DNA of 64,000 nt from Candidatus Roseilinea mizusawaensis (GCA_016841965.1 JAEANN010000044.1:310001-374000); one strand, 5' to 3'; shown: positions 8,601-18,195, counted from the first letter of the stretch. Made by a program: numbers and translations. Notes: generated from the sequence alone by a model not told the origin.

Positions 8601-11600
8601 GCTTTCTTCAAAGAATATGCTGGTTCAGCTTGGTTTTGTGAGTTACGACGCGGCAGAGATCAAGCTGCGCGTGGGCGGATTCGACCAGGGCGCGTCGGTG
8701 GCTGGCTTTCTGATCAAGAACACAGCCGGCGAAGATCCGGATGCGCTGCCGGAGAGCGTATATGACTTGACTGCTGAAGGGCCGCGCCCGATTGAATTCG
8801 CGCAAGTGTTCACCCCTGCGGGAAGTTTGAACACCCCCATCAGCCTGGCGACCGGCGCGCAGCATCTCAACATGCACAGACCATCGGCGTTTCTCGTAAC
8901 ATCGCCGGCGCAGATCGCCTGGCAGGGCGGAGAAACCACGCTGAGCAATGCCGCCCTGTTCGATTTGTCTGGCGCGCTGATTACACACGGTCAATTGCGC
9001 CTGGCCCTCAGTGAATCTGACGCGCGACTGGACAGTGGCTTGTCCTCGCTCAATGTTTCGTTTGCGGGTGTGGAGTCACTGGCGCTGTGGTCACAAAACG
9101 GATCCATGCGCGGGCAAACCGAGTTGGTAACGCCGACACGCCGCATGACACTCACCCACAGCGGGCCACAGAGCTGGATGCTGGGGAGTGGTGCGCTGGT
9201 GAATGGAGTGCGTTATGAGCGTCCCGTACGACTGGTGATCTCAGACACGACTTCCCTCTGGCGTGGCATACGGCGCGCGACGTGGCAGACAACCCAGCCC
9301 GTCGAAGTCAACGCAGGACAGGGGTTGTGGATTGACCAGGCCAGTGGCCTGCCTGGCTTTGCCTCGGCTGTGCCGATTTACCTGGGGCAATGGAACGGCG
9401 GATTGACCGTCTCCGCGCAGCCCTCGGCGCTGGGAGTCAATCTATCCGCCACAGCGCAGTCGACGCTGGCCGGCGCCACGCTTGCCACAAGCGATGGCAA
9501 CGGCTACCTGATTCAGCCAGGGTATGCGTCGAATGTTTCTGCTCCGGCTCAGCTTGGCATCCAGACGCCGCCGCATGTTGATTTCCGCTGGCTGAATGAC
9601 GCTCAACGGCGAGGGCGCGTTGTGCTCAAACCCGATCAATCGGCCCAGACGCTGAGTGGACTAAACGTCGTGCGCGGCATCAGCGATCGCAGAACCTTGC
9701 TGGCTTCGCCGCTGTCGCTGGCCATGCCGGCGCAGCCGGCCGGGCTGCAAGTCAGTGTCGAAACCGACCAGATCAATCGTCATATCTGGGCCGACTTCCC
9801 GTATCATGGCGTGATGGGCCTGCTGCACACAGTGCTTGTCACCTACACCGCAACGACCTCGGCAACGTTCGATGTGTCCGTGAGTGGCCTGCCGGCAGGC
9901 TGGGTGTATCTCAGCCGCTCGCAACTTCACTTTGCGCGGGGTGGCGCGCTGGGGGTCGGGCTGGTGATCTCGCCGCCCGTCGAAGCGTTGCCCCTGCCCG
10001 AGTCGGTGTTGCCCTTCACGGTCACCGTTAGTCAGGTCAGCGGGCCGCTGGTGGCGAGCGCCTCGCACCAGTGGATCGCGCCGGAGTCAGGCTTGCCTGG
10101 GGTATGGTTCGACCCGCGCATGCGCACAGAGGTTGGATCGGGAGAGCGTCTGGCAGGGCGTTTGTTCGTGTTTAACGCCGGCGCGATCACCGACACATTT
10201 AAGCTGTCAATGACATTGCCGATCACGCCCGGAGCGGTGTTGGCATACCCACCGACGGCAACGGTTCCCGCGCGCGGTGTTATCAGTGTGCCGGTGGCGA
10301 TCACACCGACGGCGCTGCCGGGTCAGTTTGTGCCGGTGATGGTCACGGCTCGCCCGGGCGACCTGTACACCCGCACGGCCATGACGCACGTAAAGCTGGC
10401 GGTGGTTTCGGTTGAGGATGCGGCGTTGTTTGAGCGATCATACGTGCTGCTGGAAGATGAATGCACCCTGCCGCTGGGCCGCAGCGTTTACTTCCTGGCG
10501 CAGAGCATTGCCCTGTATCGGCTGGGCAAACTGCCGCTGGCTGATGTTGAGCGGAACAGACAAAACATGCTGGCTGTTTTGCCGCCGGGGTGTCTGCATC
10601 AAACCGGCGCCTTCACCGGCACGCAGGCGATCAGCACGGCGCTGACGCTGGTTCCCACGCAGACCCAGCCGCTGGTGGACGCGCTGGACTTGCTCTCCGA
10701 GCAGGTGGAGCAGGCGCTGGACTACCGCGCCGAAATCAGCATCGCGCCGGCGCTGTCGGCGGTGCGGCTGAACCAGCCGGCCACGCTCCCGGTCGTTCTG
10801 GCCCACACCGGACGCATCAGCGGGACGTTTACGCTGGTGGTTACCGATGCGCTGGGTGCGACGCAGACGTTCACCCCGTTCCTGGCGCCGGGTCAACGCT
10901 TCACGCACACGCTGACGTTTGCGCCAATCGCAGAAGGCGAATACACCTTCAGCGCTTCGGCCAACGGGCCGGCGCCGCAGATCGCGCCGCGCGCCGAGGC
11001 GCGCGTACTGGCCTATGAGCGACTGGTGGATATTTTGGCTGTGCGCGGGACGCCGAACTTTGTGGAGACCGGTTCCAGTGCGTCGGCCCTCAGCGTGGAC
11101 GTGGTGAACCACACTCCGCTGCCGCAGCCGGTCACAATCGCGCTGACCATGACCGCGCCGGGCGGCGGCGTCTACTACACGGCTCAGGTCACCCGCACCC
11201 TGATGCGTGGCGTGACGAACGTGCCGCTGGGCACGGCGACATTCATCAACGCGCCGGCCGGCGTGTACGAGCTGCACGCCGAGCTGGTGGGCGAGGCACG
11301 CACGGCGCTGGGCGGCGTGAGCGCCGGCGCGGGCATCCGTGTCGAGACCCGTTCAGCGCCACTGCTTGTGCCGCCTGGGAATCTAACTGCTACTACCTGG
11401 ATCACCACCGAGCGCACCGTGTATGGCAGCGGCGCAACCTTTAGCGTGGGTGTGCCCATCTCCGGTGGGGTTGATCTGACTGTGACGGTGGATGCTGCGC
11501 TGCACTCCAGCAATCTCAACCCGTATGCCGGCGTGCTGATCAGCGCGCCCGCCGGCATCTATGACATTGTGTACATCACCGGCGCGGTGCGTTGGCACAA

Positions 11601-14600
11601 CGGCGGCCAATGGTACGGCCAGCTCGACATTGTGGACTTGTCGAACCGTAAGTACTACATCCTGGGCCACGGCGTCAACACAGCGCTGGGCAGCGCCGAT
11701 CCTTTTGTTGGTGGCTTGCCCACTCTGGAGGCTGCCGGCGCCTATCACGCCGGGCGCTTCATCCGCATCCGCGTGACCGACACGACAACGCTGGCCTTCT
11801 ACATCTTTGACACGGCCTTGACCGGCAGCAGCGCCAATATCGGCCAGATTACTGCGCGGGTGGTGCAAGTGGATTATCCGGATAACACTCTGCGCCGGCG
11901 CATGGAGACTGCCATGCACCACGCCACACCACGTCATGCCTTGGATGCAATCCAATGGGATCGTTGGACAGGCGCTTCAACCGACGCACATCCGCTGGGC
12001 ACACGCAACAGGAATTGCAACGGATGCCATATTCAGTCTCAGGGCATCGCCGGACTTTCGGCCCTTAACACCAAATTGCGCCCCAGCCCGGTGGACGAAC
12101 GCATGATGGAATGGCTGAGCCTGCGCCTGCGCAACTGGCAAGATAGCTCAGGCTGGGTAGGTGGCTATCATAGCTATCCCTATCAGCGCACTGCTCTGCC
12201 GACCTGGGCCTGGGCCGAGCAATTGCGCATGGAGATGAATCTAGGCCGTGCGCCCAGTCCCACAGTGACCCAAGCCCTGACGCGAGCCGTCAACTGGCTG
12301 ATGCCACAGTATGTGTGGAATAACCTTTGGAGCAATGACCATAACTCCTTCCCTTGGACTAGAGGAGTGGCTTTCTACTGCGGCGGCCCCGGCGGCTTTT
12401 CGCCGATGACGACCTACTTGATGATGAATGCGCTGCGTATTGCATACGACCTTACCGGCGAGACTGCCTATCTCAGCCGGCTGACCAGCGCAGCGATAGC
12501 TTTGGCCACTCAGGTTAACTGGCGCGGCACCTGCGGCGGAGAGCGCTATCCTCTCTTCACGGCGCTGGCCATGCTGGGTCTACAAGAAGCTGTGGATGTG
12601 ATGACCGACACGCTTCAGGTGCAGAGTGTGCGCAACGCGCTGGCTGCGTTCGAAAACGACTTGCGTGTCACGCAACAAATCACCCCCGCCGTCAACGCCA
12701 ACGACGGTGGCTGGCGCGCTTACAACCTGCAAAACGCCGTCGCCAATCCGTCAGATCCATATGTCAGCGCGATGGCGCTGTATGCCCTGGCGCGTCAGGG
12801 CGTGCGCTCGACCGATATCAATTTGTTGCGCGCCACCGAGTTCTTGCTGGACAAACAGGACTGGAACTACAATAGCGGCAACAATTACACCTCGTGGCGT
12901 GTTGGCCGGTGGTATAGCGTGTACGCTGACAGTCCGGTTGCATCCACTACCTGGGTGGACTTCGCTTTCCCCTTGATCTATGAGCGCATCGGCAGCTACA
13001 GCTTGGATGTGCTGCATGACACGCCGGCCCACGCGCGGGTGCTGACCAACACCTTCAACTTGCCTCCGCAGAGCACTGTTCTTCTGCCCGGCGGCGAGCA
13101 ACGCAGTTGGTTCTACAACCAGCCCGAAACCATGCGCTATCAGGTCATCAGCTACACCAGCGTCCTCACCGGCCTCAGGCCCGGCGAGGTGCGCGCGCTC
13201 ACGCTGGGCACCCTGGTGACCTACACCATCGAGAGCGGCAGCAATCGCATTGCCCTGCCCGGCAGCTATGTGCAGGCAGTCAAGATTGTCCAGCTCTCAC
13301 CCGCCGTGCAGGTTGTCGGGGCCGGCCACACCGCGCGCTACACGCTCACCCTCAATAACCCGCTGCCGTATCAGACGACCTACGAAGTTGTCCTGACCGG
13401 CCTGGAGGACTACGGCGTCCCGTCGTACTTCGAGGTAGTGGCGCCGGCCAACGGACAGGTCGAACAAGTGATCACGTTCGACGCGCCCGTGTGGACGCCG
13501 GCGCGCCAGCACGCGGTGCGCGCAGAGGTCAACGAAGGGCAGGACAGTGATCACGCTCTGTTGCAGGTGGTGCGCGATGTTGCCGTTGCGCTGCGACCCA
13601 CACAGCGCACGGCGCCGGCCGGCCAACCGGTGAGCTACACGGTGGTGGTCAGCGACCTCTCCGGCGCGGGCGCGCTCGTAGACGTGCTGGGCGAGCTGAT
13701 CGGCAGCAGCGTGATCACGCTGGCCGCCGGCCTGAGCCTGCCGCCCAACGCTGCGCAGGTGCTGACATGGACATTGACCGCGCCGGCGGTAGCCGGCGGA
13801 TATGCTCTGCGCGTCACAGCCCGCGGTGGTCACTTCGTGCCAGAAGCCAGCGCTTACCTCGAAGTGGTTCTGCCAACCCTGAACACGGCCCTGGGTTCAG
13901 CGACGGTCGGTGCAGGCATGCCGGCCGTGTTGACCAGCACAGTGGCGCAGGCAGCAGCCGGCCTGCCCGGAGCAACTCTGCCCGGCGCGCTGATCACGAT
14001 TCAGACACCCCCCGGTTGGCAGATTCTGCAAGCGCCGACGCATCTGGCTGCCGGCCAGGCCATCCGGCACGGTGAGGTGATTGTGCAGCCGCCAGCGGGC
14101 ACGCCGGCCGGCGTGTATGACGTGACCTTGACCGCGGTGATGACCGGCTACCCGCAGGTGACGGCGCAGGCGATAGGCCGTGTGACAGTGCTGGATCGCG
14201 GCGTAGCGGTCAGCGTGCGCCCAACGACCCAAACAGTGACGACCGGCGAGGCGTTCCAGTTTGAGGTGCTGGTCACCAACACCGGCACGCTGGTCGATCG
14301 TTTCATCGTCTCGCCCACCGGTTTGCTGGCTTCGCACACCAGCCTGGTGTTGGATGTCGGCGGGAGTGTGATCGTGCAGCGCAGTGTAGAGCTGGCGCCC
14401 GGCCAGGTGGCGCGCTTCGTGCTGGCCGGTGAGGCGACACAGGCGCTGCCGTCCGGCTTGCATCCGGCGCCGGTGCAGGCGCAATCGGTGAATGATGCGC
14501 GCGTGCGCGGCGTGGACTACGGCTGGTTGATCGTCAACGGCCGGCCAGCCTTGCGTGCCGACATCACGCCGACGTACCAGTTGGTCGAGACGCCAAACGC

Positions 14601-15609
14601 GCAGGCATGGCTGTTGCTGAAGAACGTCGGCTCGGCGGCGGCGACGCCGGTGCAGATTCAAATAGCCGGCGCAGACGGCATGGCGGCGCACGTGTTCAAC
14701 GCGCCCTACGGGATGCTGTTGCCACAAGCAGAGGGCGCTACTCGGCTGGCGCTGTGGTTGCCGCGCCCCGGCCGCTACGTGGTCACCGCCACGGCCAGCA
14801 CGCCCGGCGCATTCGGCTTGGCCGTGACGACGGCTACCGTAGAATATCGCTTCGCCGCCGCGATGGCTGTGGCCGATGGCGAGACCGTGCCCGGCCAGAG
14901 CGCGACGTTGCCGGTGAGCGTGACCAACCTGGGGACGCAGGCGATGAGCACCCTGAGCGCCCGTGTGAGCGTGCCGCAGGGGCCGTGGGCGCTGAACAAC
15001 GTGTCGGCGGAAAATGGGCCGGTGACGGTCAGCCTGAGCCTTGGCATCCTGTCGCCGGGCACGACGCTGGCCGCGTACGCGATTCGGCCGCTGGCGCCGC
15101 TGCCGTATGGCGCAGAGCAGATCACGGCCACGGTGGAGTTGCTGTTGAACGGCGAGGTGTGGCAGACCGAGCAGGCGCGCGTGCGTGTGCGCGCGCCCGA
15201 CCTGCGCGCAAGCGCGCTGCAACTTGTTGGGCAACAGGAATTTGTGCACGACGTATTGACCTACACCTGGCAACTGCGCAACACCGGCGACGCGGACGCG
15301 CTGGGCGCACAGGCAGTCGTGACGCTACCGACTGATAGCCGTTTCCAGTGGATCGGCGTGCTGACCGTCGGCAGCGGGACTGTCACGTGGGATAGTGTGG
15401 GCAAACGTCTGATCTGGCAAGGTGATCTGCCGGCAGGCGATGTTGTTGAGATCGTGTTCAAAGCCCAGGCCAGCTTTGGGCTACCCCAGAGCTTGTTGGC
15501 ATCGCCGTTTGAGGTAAGCCATGCCTGGCGGCCAACCCATTACGGACAGGCAACGTATCAATACCCCTATCGGGTTTACTTCATGCTGGTGCGCAAAAAC
15601 GCGCCGTAA
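5641..15609 (+). CDS. Giant secreted surface protein: transglutaminase-like domain, CXXCH motif, cyclase-like repeats, Ig-like domains
   Basis: The protein has 3322 residues. ATG at 5641 is preferred over an upstream TTG because a Sec signal peptide (MFYKIIVSLLVVSLVLSS, cleavage near AQAS) and a GGAG site fit it. In order: CARDB/DUF11-like Ig domain (about 65-200). Transglutaminase-like core (about 230-350) in which the usual catalytic cysteine is alanine (GNALDRSSLLLGVLR, near 263) while the His and Asp blocks (NDHWWVEADLG, GWQPLD, near 332-345) remain. A charged, probably helical stretch (about 544-597). A cysteine-containing region (about 805-985). Further Ig-like domains. CNGCH at 2126-2130, a c-type heme motif, directly before an alpha/alpha repeat domain resembling squalene-cyclase repeats (about 2130-2450, with DGGWRAYN). 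Then tandem NEW3/CARDB-like domains to the end. The tail YRVYFMLVRKNAP resembles C-terminal VYLPLV-like ends I recall from Chloroflexota secreted proteins. It probably acts in the cell surface or envelope; no function can be assigned. Confidence 0.85.
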   Translation: MFYKIIVSLLVVSLVLSSAQPAQASVRPVSVAAPAARALEALPAAMQPILREALSPMPAGASALGALASATATHVPTPSARPLVLARVQSAYTPGQLVSGTLIITYTLVNRLPLDMLSGAEVSVKLAPGVDLVSGPAYLTLADGSLSFALGEIGPADGASVSIVVSAPSTPGNLDLGARASASFANQRVSAQTAPARLISDAYAPFLGQQPEFMFNDVDLLEVAGLTEQDPLQAFALVRDATRWEAYRGSLRGARGTWWSEAGNALDRSSLLLGVLRTIGVPSRYMRGTLPVAQQRALIEQMFEGSASQMGLVSPQNQYDPYSDAKLLGIANDHWWVEADLGSGWQPLDVNFRGATVGALYGSAGQVVNSIPDTDRHWTKLALTVEHLPALTGPAGKLETFKAFEVTLPTAQIAGLPTVIGHFVRSTFDGGAVFYNIRHYYTPFIAIGGIRPEATIYRGDEYFEQITNFPLASQRVTAASYDVTIWGPDVPLQTYQDEVVDRIGKLARRQGGTVNSAGLSSTEPIVRDRQGVSLFVAPTWVPERAVARAAGRLQRQVAQAEVEAAQTRETAATQPDSEDLEQQIGALDGALDLSGTEIASLNGLLAMKSADDGTRQYAAMGKVRAYFNAPRLMASAVELPDFSVALSETLRIESRLNLMRRDIEVVAHPGQSAAAAFGLRFAHGVRSLSAEHLALAMLADEEVVTGTQGVQSAIGILEAAAREGIDLAYIEPGQRNQIMALQVSSDAKALMLSAVEDKQRFVIVPRRQPTQAAHLSWLEIDPVTGLIEDQDEFGGHSAMVEYRMLDNMWKVNKCKATIGLDQPGSQKVECKAVDARFAIMGFISGFVNRVLTRLTASLQFVVEYATGSISPTTAQRCAEWADRPCSVKDYLNFYDARLWFVISLWVRFFREANLGCEQWPDPIYGSRDNMSAYWSGIDYSVAFWKSKCIALAAKVGTHIMRGPMDLFAALFGNNLATETADWAFDELLSSKNMLVQLGFVSYDAAEIKLRVGGFDQGASVAGFLIKNTAGEDPDALPESVYDLTAEGPRPIEFAQVFTPAGSLNTPISLATGAQHLNMHRPSAFLVTSPAQIAWQGGETTLSNAALFDLSGALITHGQLRLALSESDARLDSGLSSLNVSFAGVESLALWSQNGSMRGQTELVTPTRRMTLTHSGPQSWMLGSGALVNGVRYERPVRLVISDTTSLWRGIRRATWQTTQPVEVNAGQGLWIDQASGLPGFASAVPIYLGQWNGGLTVSAQPSALGVNLSATAQSTLAGATLATSDGNGYLIQPGYASNVSAPAQLGIQTPPHVDFRWLNDAQRRGRVVLKPDQSAQTLSGLNVVRGISDRRTLLASPLSLAMPAQPAGLQVSVETDQINRHIWADFPYHGVMGLLHTVLVTYTATTSATFDVSVSGLPAGWVYLSRSQLHFARGGALGVGLVISPPVEALPLPESVLPFTVTVSQVSGPLVASASHQWIAPESGLPGVWFDPRMRTEVGSGERLAGRLFVFNAGAITDTFKLSMTLPITPGAVLAYPPTATVPARGVISVPVAITPTALPGQFVPVMVTARPGDLYTRTAMTHVKLAVVSVEDAALFERSYVLLEDECTLPLGRSVYFLAQSIALYRLGKLPLADVERNRQNMLAVLPPGCLHQTGAFTGTQAISTALTLVPTQTQPLVDALDLLSEQVEQALDYRAEISIAPALSAVRLNQPATLPVVLAHTGRISGTFTLVVTDALGATQTFTPFLAPGQRFTHTLTFAPIAEGEYTFSASANGPAPQIAPRAEARVLAYERLVDILAVRGTPNFVETGSSASALSVDVVNHTPLPQPVTIALTMTAPGGGVYYTAQVTRTLMRGVTNVPLGTATFINAPAGVYELHAELVGEARTALGGVSAGAGIRVETRSAPLLVPPGNLTATTWITTERTVYGSGATFSVGVPISGGVDLTVTVDAALHSSNLNPYAGVLISAPAGIYDIVYITGAVRWHNGGQWYGQLDIVDLSNRKYYILGHGVNTALGSADPFVGGLPTLEAAGAYHAGRFIRIRVTDTTTLAFYIFDTALTGSSANIGQITARVVQVDYPDNTLRRRMETAMHHATPRHALDAIQWDRWTGASTDAHPLGTRNRNCNGCHIQSQGIAGLSALNTKLRPSPVDERMMEWLSLRLRNWQDSSGWVGGYHSYPYQRTALPTWAWAEQLRMEMNLGRAPSPTVTQALTRAVNWLMPQYVWNNLWSNDHNSFPWTRGVAFYCGGPGGFSPMTTYLMMNALRIAYDLTGETAYLSRLTSAAIALATQVNWRGTCGGERYPLFTALAMLGLQEAVDVMTDTLQVQSVRNALAAFENDLRVTQQITPAVNANDGGWRAYNLQNAVANPSDPYVSAMALYALARQGVRSTDINLLRATEFLLDKQDWNYNSGNNYTSWRVGRWYSVYADSPVASTTWVDFAFPLIYERIGSYSLDVLHDTPAHARVLTNTFNLPPQSTVLLPGGEQRSWFYNQPETMRYQVISYTSVLTGLRPGEVRALTLGTLVTYTIESGSNRIALPGSYVQAVKIVQLSPAVQVVGAGHTARYTLTLNNPLPYQTTYEVVLTGLEDYGVPSYFEVVAPANGQVEQVITFDAPVWTPARQHAVRAEVNEGQDSDHALLQVVRDVAVALRPTQRTAPAGQPVSYTVVVSDLSGAGALVDVLGELIGSSVITLAAGLSLPPNAAQVLTWTLTAPAVAGGYALRVTARGGHFVPEASAYLEVVLPTLNTALGSATVGAGMPAVLTSTVAQAAAGLPGATLPGALITIQTPPGWQILQAPTHLAAGQAIRHGEVIVQPPAGTPAGVYDVTLTAVMTGYPQVTAQAIGRVTVLDRGVAVSVRPTTQTVTTGEAFQFEVLVTNTGTLVDRFIVSPTGLLASHTSLVLDVGGSVIVQRSVELAPGQVARFVLAGEATQALPSGLHPAPVQAQSVNDARVRGVDYGWLIVNGRPALRADITPTYQLVETPNAQAWLLLKNVGSAAATPVQIQIAGADGMAAHVFNAPYGMLLPQAEGATRLALWLPRPGRYVVTATASTPGAFGLAVTTATVEYRFAAAMAVADGETVPGQSATLPVSVTNLGTQAMSTLSARVSVPQGPWALNNVSAENGPVTVSLSLGILSPGTTLAAYAIRPLAPLPYGAEQITATVELLLNGEVWQTEQARVRVRAPDLRASALQLVGQQEFVHDVLTYTWQLRNTGDADALGAQAVVTLPTDSRFQWIGVLTVGSGTVTWDSVGKRLIWQGDLPAGDVVEIVFKAQASFGLPQSLLASPFEVSHAWRPTHYGQATYQYPYRVYFMLVRKNAP

Positions 15610-15630
15610 AGCGCCGAGCTAAATAGCCCG

Positions 15631-15674
15631 AAACGCTCGGCCGGCTTTTGAAGCTGGCCGAGCGTTTTGTTTTT
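15631..15674 (+). terminator. Rho-independent terminator after the giant gene
   Basis: A 15-bp stem (15631-15645 with 15653-15667) has a single G-T pair and a 7-base loop and runs into TTTTGTTTTT. It begins 21 bases after the stop codon. Confidence 0.93.
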
Positions 15675-15739
15675 CTGGAGTCGGTTGGGCATTGCTCGTG
15701 TTCGCGCCTGGCCCACACCTGGGCCATAATGGCCATGTC

Positions 15740-16954
15740 ATGTTTCAATCTGTGCTGTTCACCAACGAGCCGTTGAGCGTGTCCGAAGTGACCGAGCGCA
15801 TCAAGGCATTGCTTGAAGAGGATGAAACACTCGCCGATGTGCGCGTGGCCGGCGAGATCAGCAATCTGTCGCGCCCGGCTTCGGGGCATGTGTACTTCAC
15901 CTTGAAAGATGCCGGCGCGCAAATTCGCTGTGTGATGTGGCGTTCGGCGGCGGCGCGCCTGCGCCGGCTGCCGGCCAACGGCGACGCCGTGATTGCGCGT
16001 GGTCATATCAGCGTGTACGAACGAGATGGGCAATATCAGCTCTACGCCGATTCACTGGCAGCAGCCGGCGTCGGTGACCTGTATCAGGAATTCGAGCGGC
16101 TGAAAGCAAAGCTGGAAGCCGAGGGCTTGTTCGACACGGCGCGTAAACGCGCCTTGCCGGCCTTTCCGTGCGTGCTGGGTGTCGTTACCTCGCCCACCGG
16201 CGCAGCCTTTCAAGACATTCTGAATGTGTTGCGCCGGCGCTTCCCGTTGATCGAGGTTGTCCTGGCGCCTACGCTGGTGCAGGGTGAAGAAGCCCCGCCC
16301 CAGATCGCACAGGCGATTCAAACGTTGAATGACCCGGCCCTGGGTTGCGATGTCATTCTGGTGGCGCGCGGCGGAGGCAGCCTGGAAGAGCTATGGGCTT
16401 TTAACGATGAGCGTGTCGTGCGCGCGATTGCCGGCTCGCGCGTGCCGGTGGTCAGCGGCGTCGGACATGAGGTCGATTTCACACTGGCCGACTTTGCCGC
16501 CGATGTGCGCGCGCCTACACCCTCGGCTGCTGCCGAGATGATCACGCCCGACATCGTCGAGCTGCGCCAAAGCATGGATGTGCTGAGCGCGGAGCTGGAT
16601 AAAGCCATGCAGGCGCGCATCGACACGGCGCGCGCCGATCTGGAAACATTACGCCGTGCTCTGCGTATGCTCAGCCCAATCAGCCAACTGACACGCTCGC
16701 GCCAGCAGATAGGAGAATTGCGCGCGCGGCTGGACACAGCACTGGCCGGCCGGCTCAGATTGTGGCGTGCGCAGTTGGATGGTCTGTATGGCCGGCTGCG
16801 GGCCGTCGGCCCCGCAGCCACCCTGGCGCGCGGCTATGCGATCGTGCGGCGCGATCGCGACGGCGCGCTGGTGCATTCGGTCGGTGATGTGGCCGCCGGC
16901 GAGGCGCTGACTGTGCAGGTTGCAGATGGCGCATTTAGGGTGCGCGCAGCTTGA
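15740..16954 (+). CDS. xseA: Exodeoxyribonuclease VII large subunit
   Basis: The 404-residue catalytic subunit of exonuclease VII degrades single-stranded DNA to oligonucleotides in repair. The N-terminal OB-fold contains VRVAGEISNLSRPASGHVYF and VMWRS. The catalytic core contains VTSPTGAAFQDI, the DVILVARGGGSLEELWAFN block and SGVGHEVDFTLADFAAD, then APTPSAAAEM. A helical/coiled-coil C-terminus ends with the GYAIVRR segment. ATG at 15740 (MFQSVLFT) is chosen because it starts at the family boundary; an upstream TTG would add an unlikely 16 residues. The small-subunit gene xseB, often adjacent, is not present here, since a minus-strand gene follows within 40 bases. Confidence 0.95.
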   Translation: MFQSVLFTNEPLSVSEVTERIKALLEEDETLADVRVAGEISNLSRPASGHVYFTLKDAGAQIRCVMWRSAAARLRRLPANGDAVIARGHISVYERDGQYQLYADSLAAAGVGDLYQEFERLKAKLEAEGLFDTARKRALPAFPCVLGVVTSPTGAAFQDILNVLRRRFPLIEVVLAPTLVQGEEAPPQIAQAIQTLNDPALGCDVILVARGGGSLEELWAFNDERVVRAIAGSRVPVVSGVGHEVDFTLADFAADVRAPTPSAAAEMITPDIVELRQSMDVLSAELDKAMQARIDTARADLETLRRALRMLSPISQLTRSRQQIGELRARLDTALAGRLRLWRAQLDGLYGRLRAVGPAATLARGYAIVRRDRDGALVHSVGDVAAGEALTVQVADGAFRVRAA

Positions 16955-16992
16955 CCCCGGCGATCTCAAGCGGGTGACATGACGCCGGCGCC

Positions 16993-18147
16993 TTACAAGA
17001 CGCCCAGCGGTGCTACGTGCTCCAGCGTGCGCTTTTCTTGCTCGTGGTAGAGGCTCAGTGCTGTGTCAAGGTCCACAGACTCTGGGATGCCCAGTGCAGC
17101 CCGGCTCTGCGCTTCATCCGGCGTCCACGGCGCAGCCCAGCTCTTTGAGATGGCGCGCTGGCCGTCGAACAAAATTTGCTTGCAGGTGTCGTAAGACGCC
17201 CAGTAGATGCGCTCGGCTTCGTCGGGCAGATAGTTCGGGTCGGCCCCCAGCAATACATGCGCTTCACGCAACAGGGTGATCACCCGTTCCCAGGCAGCCT
17301 TGCGGCGGTCGTCGGTGGCCAGCGGATCGCGGCCGACCAGTTGCGCCTCGCGTTCTGCTTCGCGCAGTTTTGCGTCCCACGGCGAGCCGCTGCCGGCAGC
17401 GCGCGTGCGCGCCTCGGCGGTGCGCAACTCTAGAATGACATACGACAGCCGCGTGGCCGGCTGGCCATCGATCAGCAGTGCGTTGCCCTGCACGTCGAGT
17501 GTTGCTGAAGGTGGCGGCAGGGGGGCTGAAGCGTCGCGCGCGCCGAGAATGACGTAGTAGCCCTCCTGCGCCGCGCCGGCGGCGAAGTTGAAATCGCCGT
17601 CGAATTGCAGGATTGGCTTCTGTTCGTTGGGTGGGATGAAAGCCTGAATGGTTTTTTGCGCCAGCGCGCTGATGGCCTTGGCGACTGCCAGGGCGCCCGG
17701 CGCCAGCGAGAGCGGCGCAAACAGGCTGTCGCTGTTGATCATGCCGGCCAGCCGGGCCAGTTGGTTTTCGGTGTCCACCAACATCTCCAGCGATACCGAG
17801 GCTTGGGTGAGCGTGGCCGGCATCAAGTTGATGAGGTTAGGGCTGAGGCCGAGCAGTTCCGGCACGCCGCGCTTTAACTCGCGCGCGTGCTTGATGCCGT
17901 AGGTTGTTTCGCTTAGCGCCGGCGCGTCCACCTTGATCCGCGAGGTGACCACGATGCTCTTGATCTTGTCCAGGCTGAAGCCCAGATATTGGCGAAAGAA
18001 GCTGTCGTCGGCGAAGAATGCCTGGGCTGCTTTGACTTGCAGCCAGAAGTAGTTCTGGCCGATTTCGACCGCTTTGGGCGAATCGGAGGCCGGCACGTAG
18101 ATTGGCGCAGTTGTGCCGGTGGCCGGATTGAACGAGACAATGGACAT
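16993..18147 (-). CDS. Uncharacterised protein downstream of glycogen synthase
   Basis: The 384-residue protein belongs to no family I recognise. It starts MSIVSFNPATG at 18147 behind a clear AAAGGAG ribosome binding site. It has no signal peptide or strong transmembrane segment. A mildly hydrophobic Ala-rich stretch lies at about residues 140-165 (SLAPGALAVAKAISALAQ). The C-terminal third is charged and probably helical. DALL-type repeats or catalytic signatures are absent. It is the last gene of a probable four-gene minus-strand unit with glgA 48 bases upstream, so a part in polysaccharide metabolism is possible but only by association. Confidence 0.7.
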   Translation of the reverse strand: MSIVSFNPATGTTAPIYVPASDSPKAVEIGQNYFWLQVKAAQAFFADDSFFRQYLGFSLDKIKSIVVTSRIKVDAPALSETTYGIKHARELKRGVPELLGLSPNLINLMPATLTQASVSLEMLVDTENQLARLAGMINSDSLFAPLSLAPGALAVAKAISALAQKTIQAFIPPNEQKPILQFDGDFNFAAGAAQEGYYVILGARDASAPLPPPSATLDVQGNALLIDGQPATRLSYVILELRTAEARTRAAGSGSPWDAKLREAEREAQLVGRDPLATDDRRKAAWERVITLLREAHVLLGADPNYLPDEAERIYWASYDTCKQILFDGQRAISKSWAAPWTPDEAQSRAALGIPESVDLDTALSLYHEQEKRTLEHVAPLGVL

Positions 18148-18195
18148 GGCAATGCGCTCCTTTAACAATCTTAAATCAAGTCTTTGTGTGCTCCG

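Noticed and set aside
10438-15273. Long antisense frames (e.g. 13897-15273 and 10438-11277, minus strand) in the giant gene
   Set aside because: They are antisense to a clear coding frame, have Arg/His-rich composition and no family resemblance. They reflect high GC and codon bias.
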